Assembly (NCBI GenBank): GCA_903922535.1
Contig: CAIXUF010000458.1
Coordinates: 1-8,383 of the forward strand
Direction of reading: 5' to 3'
Length of the DNA: 8,383 nucleotides
DNA from: Candidatus Hydrogenedentota bacterium
Lineage (GTDB): Bacteria > Hydrogenedentota > Hydrogenedentia > Hydrogenedentiales > CAITNO01
Shown here: one piece after another, positions 6,465 to 8,383 of the stretch
Numbering within the stretch: the first letter of the stretch is position 1
Layout: each line of letters begins with the position of its first letter
Made by a program: the position numbers and the translations under genes
The notes under the pieces: generated by a model
Seen by the model: the letters and a program-made list of their open reading frames with translations, nothing else
Told to the model about the DNA's origin: nothing
Databases searched by the model: none

Positions 6465-7421
6465 ATGCAGTACGGAAGTATTCCCGGTCTCGACAAGCCC
6501 GTGTCGCGCATCGTGCAGGGCTGTATCATGCTCAATCCCGAGAACGAGGCCAACGACTACGCGCTGCTTGACGCGGTGTTCGAGGCGGGCGTGAACGCCT
6601 TCGACAACGCCCACGTCTACGGCAACGGCGACACGGAGCGTGTGTTCGGGCGCTGGGTTGCCTCGCGAGGCATCCGCGACAAGATCGTGGTGCTCGACAA
6701 GGGCGCGCACCACAATGCCGACCGCAAACGGGTCACGCCCTACGACATCGAGGCGGACATTCACGACTCGCTGGCGCGGCTCAAGTTCGACCACATCGAC
6801 CTGTACGGGCTGCACCGCGACGACCCGTCGGTGCCGATCGGTCCGATCATGGAAGCGCTCCATGGACACCGGACGTCAGGGCTGATTGGACCCTACGGCG
6901 GGTCCAACTGGCGCGCGGACCGTGTGGCTGCTGCCAACGACCATGCCCAGGCAAACGGGCTGGAACCGTTCGCGTTTTCCAGCCCCCATTTCAGCCTCGC
7001 CGAAATGGTTGAGCCACCCTGGGACGACTGCATCAGCATCACCGGCGCCCACGCCGCCGAGCAGGACTGGTACGTTCGCGAGAAGATGCCCCTGTTCTGC
7101 TGGTCCACGCTGTCCGGCGGCTGGTTCAGCGGCCGGCTCGGCCGCGGGAACCAGGCAGAGCATGCGGACACGCTCCACATGCGCTGCTACGGCTGCGAAG
7201 CGAACTTTAGCCGACTCGAGCGCGCCACGCAACTCGGCAAAGAACGCGGCCTGGGACCGGCACAAGTGGCGCTGGCCTACGCGCTCAGCCAGGACCTGAA
7301 CGTCTTCCCGCTGGTCGCCGCCTTCGCCCCCAACGAGATCAAGGAACTCGCCACCGCCGTGGATGTGAAGCTCACCCGCCAAGAATTGGACTGGCTGGAT
7401 CTCCGCACCGACAAGCGCTAG
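6465..7421 (+). CDS. Aldo/keto reductase
   Basis: This is an NADPH-dependent carbonyl reductase or sugar dehydrogenase with a TIM-barrel fold, 318 aa and full length for the family. The catalytic tetrad is present: D47 and Y52 (AFDNAHVYG), K79 (VVLDKGAHH) and H117 (LYGLHRDDP). The barrel continues with GPYGGSNW at about 144-151, where other members have a GxSN motif. The C-terminal cofactor region is FAPNEIKELATAVDVKLT, ending in ELDWLDL. The ATG at 6465 follows AGGAAGGA (6451-6458) at six bases, and that site overlaps the stop of the preceding gene. The pairing with a Gfo/Idh/MocA enzyme in one operon suggests consecutive redox steps on one sugar-derived substrate, such as oxidation followed by reduction to change its stereochemistry. 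That step order is inference only. Confidence 0.92.
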   Translation: MQYGSIPGLDKPVSRIVQGCIMLNPENEANDYALLDAVFEAGVNAFDNAHVYGNGDTERVFGRWVASRGIRDKIVVLDKGAHHNADRKRVTPYDIEADIHDSLARLKFDHIDLYGLHRDDPSVPIGPIMEALHGHRTSGLIGPYGGSNWRADRVAAANDHAQANGLEPFAFSSPHFSLAEMVEPPWDDCISITGAHAAEQDWYVREKMPLFCWSTLSGGWFSGRLGRGNQAEHADTLHMRCYGCEANFSRLERATQLGKERGLGPAQVALAYALSQDLNVFPLVAAFAPNEIKELATAVDVKLTRQELDWLDLRTDKR

Positions 7422-7431
7422 ACTATTGCCG

Positions 7432-7468
7432 TGCCCCGCCGGCAGGGTGCGTGAGGTTCTGCGGGGCA
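7432..7468 (+). terminator. Hairpin downstream of the aldo/keto reductase gene
   Basis: TGCCCCGC (7432-7439) pairs with GCGGGGCA (7461-7468) over a 21-base loop, beginning eleven bases after the TAG. There is no T-run after it, so intrinsic termination is doubtful. The rest of the gap to 7607 contains no gene that I can support. Confidence 0.35.
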
Positions 7469-7607
7469 AAACGGAACGCACCGTCACCCGGCGCAAAACA
7501 TGGCCCAAGATGCTGCAGCGTTAGAGGGCTTTTCGCCCGCTTGTGATGCTTCGTTTTACGGTGGGTTTTGTGCCGGGGTCAATACTGCTCAATGAAAGAA
7601 GGAAATC

Positions 7608-8174
7608 ATGGAAGAAACGAGAGAAGACAACGGCCAGCCCTCCCCCCATGGGCTGATCAGGGACCGCTGGCGTCAAATAACCGTGTTCTTGGTGGGCGCG
7701 GCCGTGGTGGCGCTCTATTTTGGTGGCTACCTGCACATCCCCGACCCGCTCGAAGGCAAACTCGCCAAGGTGTTTTCGCTCACTTCACTTGACGGAAAAA
7801 AGGTGAGCCTTGCGGACCATCTCGGCAAGGATGTGGTGCTGCTTGACTTCTGGGCGGTATGGTGCCCGTCCTGCCGCATGTCCATCCCAAACCTCGCGGG
7901 AATCGCGGAAGAATTCGGCCCGCGCGGTCTGGCCGTCTACGCGGTCAACCAGCAGGACTCTCCGGATGCCGTGCGCAACTTTGTGAAGAACAGAAAGATA
8001 AACATCGCAGTGCTGATGGATCCCGAAAGCACTGCGGGCAACCTGTACGGGGTGTCCGGCGTGCCGAAGATCGTTCTCATAGACCGCACGGGAATCGTCA
8101 CATTTGTGAATGAGGGCTATGGTCCGGGTACCGACGCAAGCATCCGCAGGGAGGTTGAGAAGGCACTCAGGTGA
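7608..8174 (+). CDS. Membrane-anchored TlpA/ResA-type thioredoxin-like protein
   Basis: This is a predicted thiol-disulfide oxidoreductase acting outside the cytoplasmic membrane. The 188-aa protein has a 20-residue polar N-terminus, one membrane segment at about 24-42 (VFLVGAAVVALYFGG core) and a thioredoxin fold from about residue 50. FSLTSLDGKKVSLADHLGK is the usual TlpA/AhpC-TSA entry strand. The redox motif is W85-C86-P87-S88-C89 in DFWAVWCPSCR, and the cis-proline is P153 in GVSGVPKIVLID. No lipobox or clear cleavage site is seen, so the segment probably stays as an anchor. The ATG at 7608 is preceded by AAGAAGGAA at about four bases. No cytochrome-maturation or other redox gene is adjacent, so its partner is unknown. 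Roles in disulfide reduction for cytochrome c maturation or in general envelope redox balance are typical of the family. Confidence 0.9.
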   Translation: MEETREDNGQPSPHGLIRDRWRQITVFLVGAAVVALYFGGYLHIPDPLEGKLAKVFSLTSLDGKKVSLADHLGKDVVLLDFWAVWCPSCRMSIPNLAGIAEEFGPRGLAVYAVNQQDSPDAVRNFVKNRKINIAVLMDPESTAGNLYGVSGVPKIVLIDRTGIVTFVNEGYGPGTDASIRREVEKALR

Positions 8175-8257
8175 TCGGTCAGAACTGACGCCGGCCTGGT
8201 GGGTGTTGCATTGTCCTTGCGACGGATGCCACTCTGCTTCACCCTGGCCCGGGTTCC

Positions 8258-8320
8258 CGTTGCCTCAAGTAAAAATCTACCCGAAATTCGATTCGTTGCC
8301 TCAAGTAAGAATCTACCCGA
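8258..8320 (+). repeat. Two 27-bp direct repeats with a 36-bp period
   Basis: Positions 8258-8284 and 8294-8320 are identical over 27 bp except for one A/G difference (A8274 against G8310). Both begin CGTTGCCTCAAGTAA and end ATCTACCCGA. The 9-bp spacer is AATTCGATT, too short for a CRISPR spacer. A short inverse copy of the first seven bases (GGCAACG) occurs at 8372-8378. The surrounding stretch 8175-8383 shows no gene, so this may be the edge of a larger repeat or element that continues past the window. Confidence 0.8.
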
Positions 8321-8383
8321 GAGGAAGAGCGCGGTTTTGGTTAAAATGGAGTTGACCTGAGCGGAGGATAGGGCAACGCAGGG

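Noticed and set aside
7555..7607. Promoter upstream of the TlpA-like gene
   Set aside because: The stretch is relatively T-rich but has no pair of -35/-10 boxes with acceptable match and spacing.
8258..8320. CRISPR array
   Set aside because: There are only two repeat copies, and the spacer between them is 9 bp, far below any CRISPR spacer; no cas gene is present.

Overview
The window is 8.4 kb of GC-rich bacterial DNA carrying nine protein-coding genes, most of them short-spaced in small operons. No rRNA, tRNA, CRISPR array, transposase or phage gene is visible. The organism cannot be named from this sequence. A sugar-binding-protein tail joined to an ABC permease, families rich in Gfo/Idh/MocA and aldo/keto reductase members, and short tandem and palindromic intergenic repeats would fit a glycan-degrading lineage such as the PVC group or Candidatus Hydrogenedentes. 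That placement is an inference with low confidence.

Layout. (1) Positions 1-1995, + strand: two membrane subunits of a carbohydrate ABC importer. The first is cut by the window edge and appears to carry the C-terminal end of a solute-binding domain at its front; the second overlaps it by 14 nt. (2) 1996-2149: a convergent gap framed by two nearly perfect 37-bp inverted repeat arms. One arm runs into the next gene and encodes its last residues and stop codon. (3) 2150-3376, - strand: an amidohydrolase-superfamily enzyme. (4) 3377-3495: a short divergent gap. (5) 3496-5213, + strand: a dGTPase-like HD phosphohydrolase translationally coupled (ATGA) to a compact purine nucleoside phosphorylase, closed by a strong hairpin. 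(6) 5214-5465: a gap with two blocks of 9-bp repeats in opposite orientation. (7) 5466-7421, + strand: a Gfo/Idh/MocA oxidoreductase and an aldo/keto reductase, 12 bp apart. (8) 7608-8174, + strand: a membrane-anchored TlpA-type thioredoxin. (9) 8175-8383: no gene seen, but a 27-bp direct repeat with a 36-bp period.

How the genes may work together. The permeases, the amidohydrolase and the two oxidoreductases suggest uptake and oxidative or reductive processing of sugars or sugar derivatives. No transporter ATPase is in view, so it must be encoded upstream or elsewhere. The dGTPase and phosphorylase form a plausible two-step route from dGTP through deoxyguanosine to guanine plus deoxyribose 1-phosphate. 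The thioredoxin stands alone.

No clearly new defence or mobile system is evident. The items most worth a second look are the binding-protein/permease fusion, the dGTPase-phosphorylase pair with its shortened phosphorylase, and the three different intergenic repeat families.
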